A stretch of 6,399 nt of DNA from Alistipes sp. (GTDB taxonomy: Bacteria; Bacteroidota; Bacteroidia; Bacteroidales; Rikenellaceae). Where the stretch lies: the NCBI GenBank assembly GCA_017380275.1, contig JAFOEH010000150.1, positions 1-6,399 of the forward strand, read 5' to 3'. A model generated the notes under the pieces. The model saw only the letters and a program-made list of their open reading frames with translations, made no database searches and was not told the origin of the DNA. Within the stretch, counting starts at the first letter, position 1. Each line of letters begins with the position of its first letter. Made by a program: the position numbers and the translations under genes. Shown in pieces: positions 6,359-6,399 of the stretch.

Positions 6359-6367
6359 TATCTTTGC
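6359..6367 (+). promoter_or_regulatory. Bacteroidota -7 promoter element for the right-edge gene
   Basis: TATCTTTGC matches TAnnTTTGC exactly and is the most classical promoter box in the window. A TTG at 6344-6346 lies only 12 bp upstream, shorter than the usual 19-23 bp, so it may not be the -33 partner. It sits 17 bp before the ATG at 6385, consistent with a short leader. Confidence 0.7.
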
Positions 6368-6384
6368 ACGAAATAAAAGGTCGT

Positions 6385-6399
6385 ATGAAGAAGAGTCGA
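6385..6399 (+). CDS. Start of a further gene, cut by the window edge
   Basis: Only five codons are visible: ATG AAG AAG AGT CGA (MKKSR). The call rests on the ATG following an exact -7 box at 6359-6367 and an A/G-rich AAAAGG at 6375-6380, and on the MKK start common to signal peptides. Product unknown. It lies 138 bp after the Oar-like gene and seems to have its own promoter, so it need not be in the same operon. Confidence 0.5.

Noticed and set aside
6344..6367. TTG at 6344 as the -33 partner of the -7 box at 6359
   Set aside because: The spacing of 12 bp is well below the usual 19-23 bp, so only the -7 element is annotated.

Overview
The window is chromosomal DNA from a member of the Bacteroidota, most likely the order Bacteroidales. 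Three things point there: the gene families present (DUF3575/DUF3868 outer-envelope pair, Oar-type TonB-dependent receptor with an N-terminal carboxypeptidase-regulatory-like domain, FISUMP-like lectin-type surface protein end), signal peptides cleaved in front of Gln (xxA^Q), and exact matches to the Bacteroidota -7 promoter element TAnnTTTG with no Escherichia-type -35/-10 signals. The heavy use of TCG serine codons and fairly balanced GC would fit an Alistipes-like (Rikenellaceae) genome, but that genus-level guess is weak.

Layout: (1) 1-324, + strand, the C-terminal end of a surface protein with a FISUMP-like domain, closed by a strong hairpin terminator at 345-380. (2) 379-2409, - strand, a two-gene operon: a DUF3575 small outer-membrane beta-barrel protein (first gene, 1837-2409) and a DUF3868/OmpA-like/TPR protein (second gene, 379-1824), 12 bp apart. 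It converges on gene 1 and shares its terminator zone. (3) 2534-2995, - strand, a YqaA-family (DedA/VTT superfamily) inner-membrane protein with its own terminator at 2479-2509. (4) 2996-3123, a 128-bp divergent regulatory region with two mirrored -7 boxes. (5) 3124-6246, + strand, a 1040-residue Oar-like TonB-dependent outer-membrane protein. (6) 6247-6399, an intergenic region with a good -7 box and the first five codons of another + strand gene cut by the window edge.

Most products are secreted or envelope proteins. The DUF3575/DUF3868 pair is usually a companion of Bacteroidales fimbrial (FimA/Mfa-type) loci; here no fimbrillin gene follows it on the same strand, but the opposite-strand gene at the left edge is a surface protein of a type often found with fimbrillin domains, so the left part may be the edge of a fimbrial/adhesin locus. 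The Oar-like protein has no SusD gene next to it in the window and may act alone, either in uptake or in TonB-linked protein export as shown for Myxococcus Oar. No mobile element, CRISPR array, tRNA or rRNA was seen. The region looks like ordinary envelope-gene content; the most notable unexplained features are a nested inverted repeat directly abutting the DUF3575 start codon and the mirrored divergent promoter.
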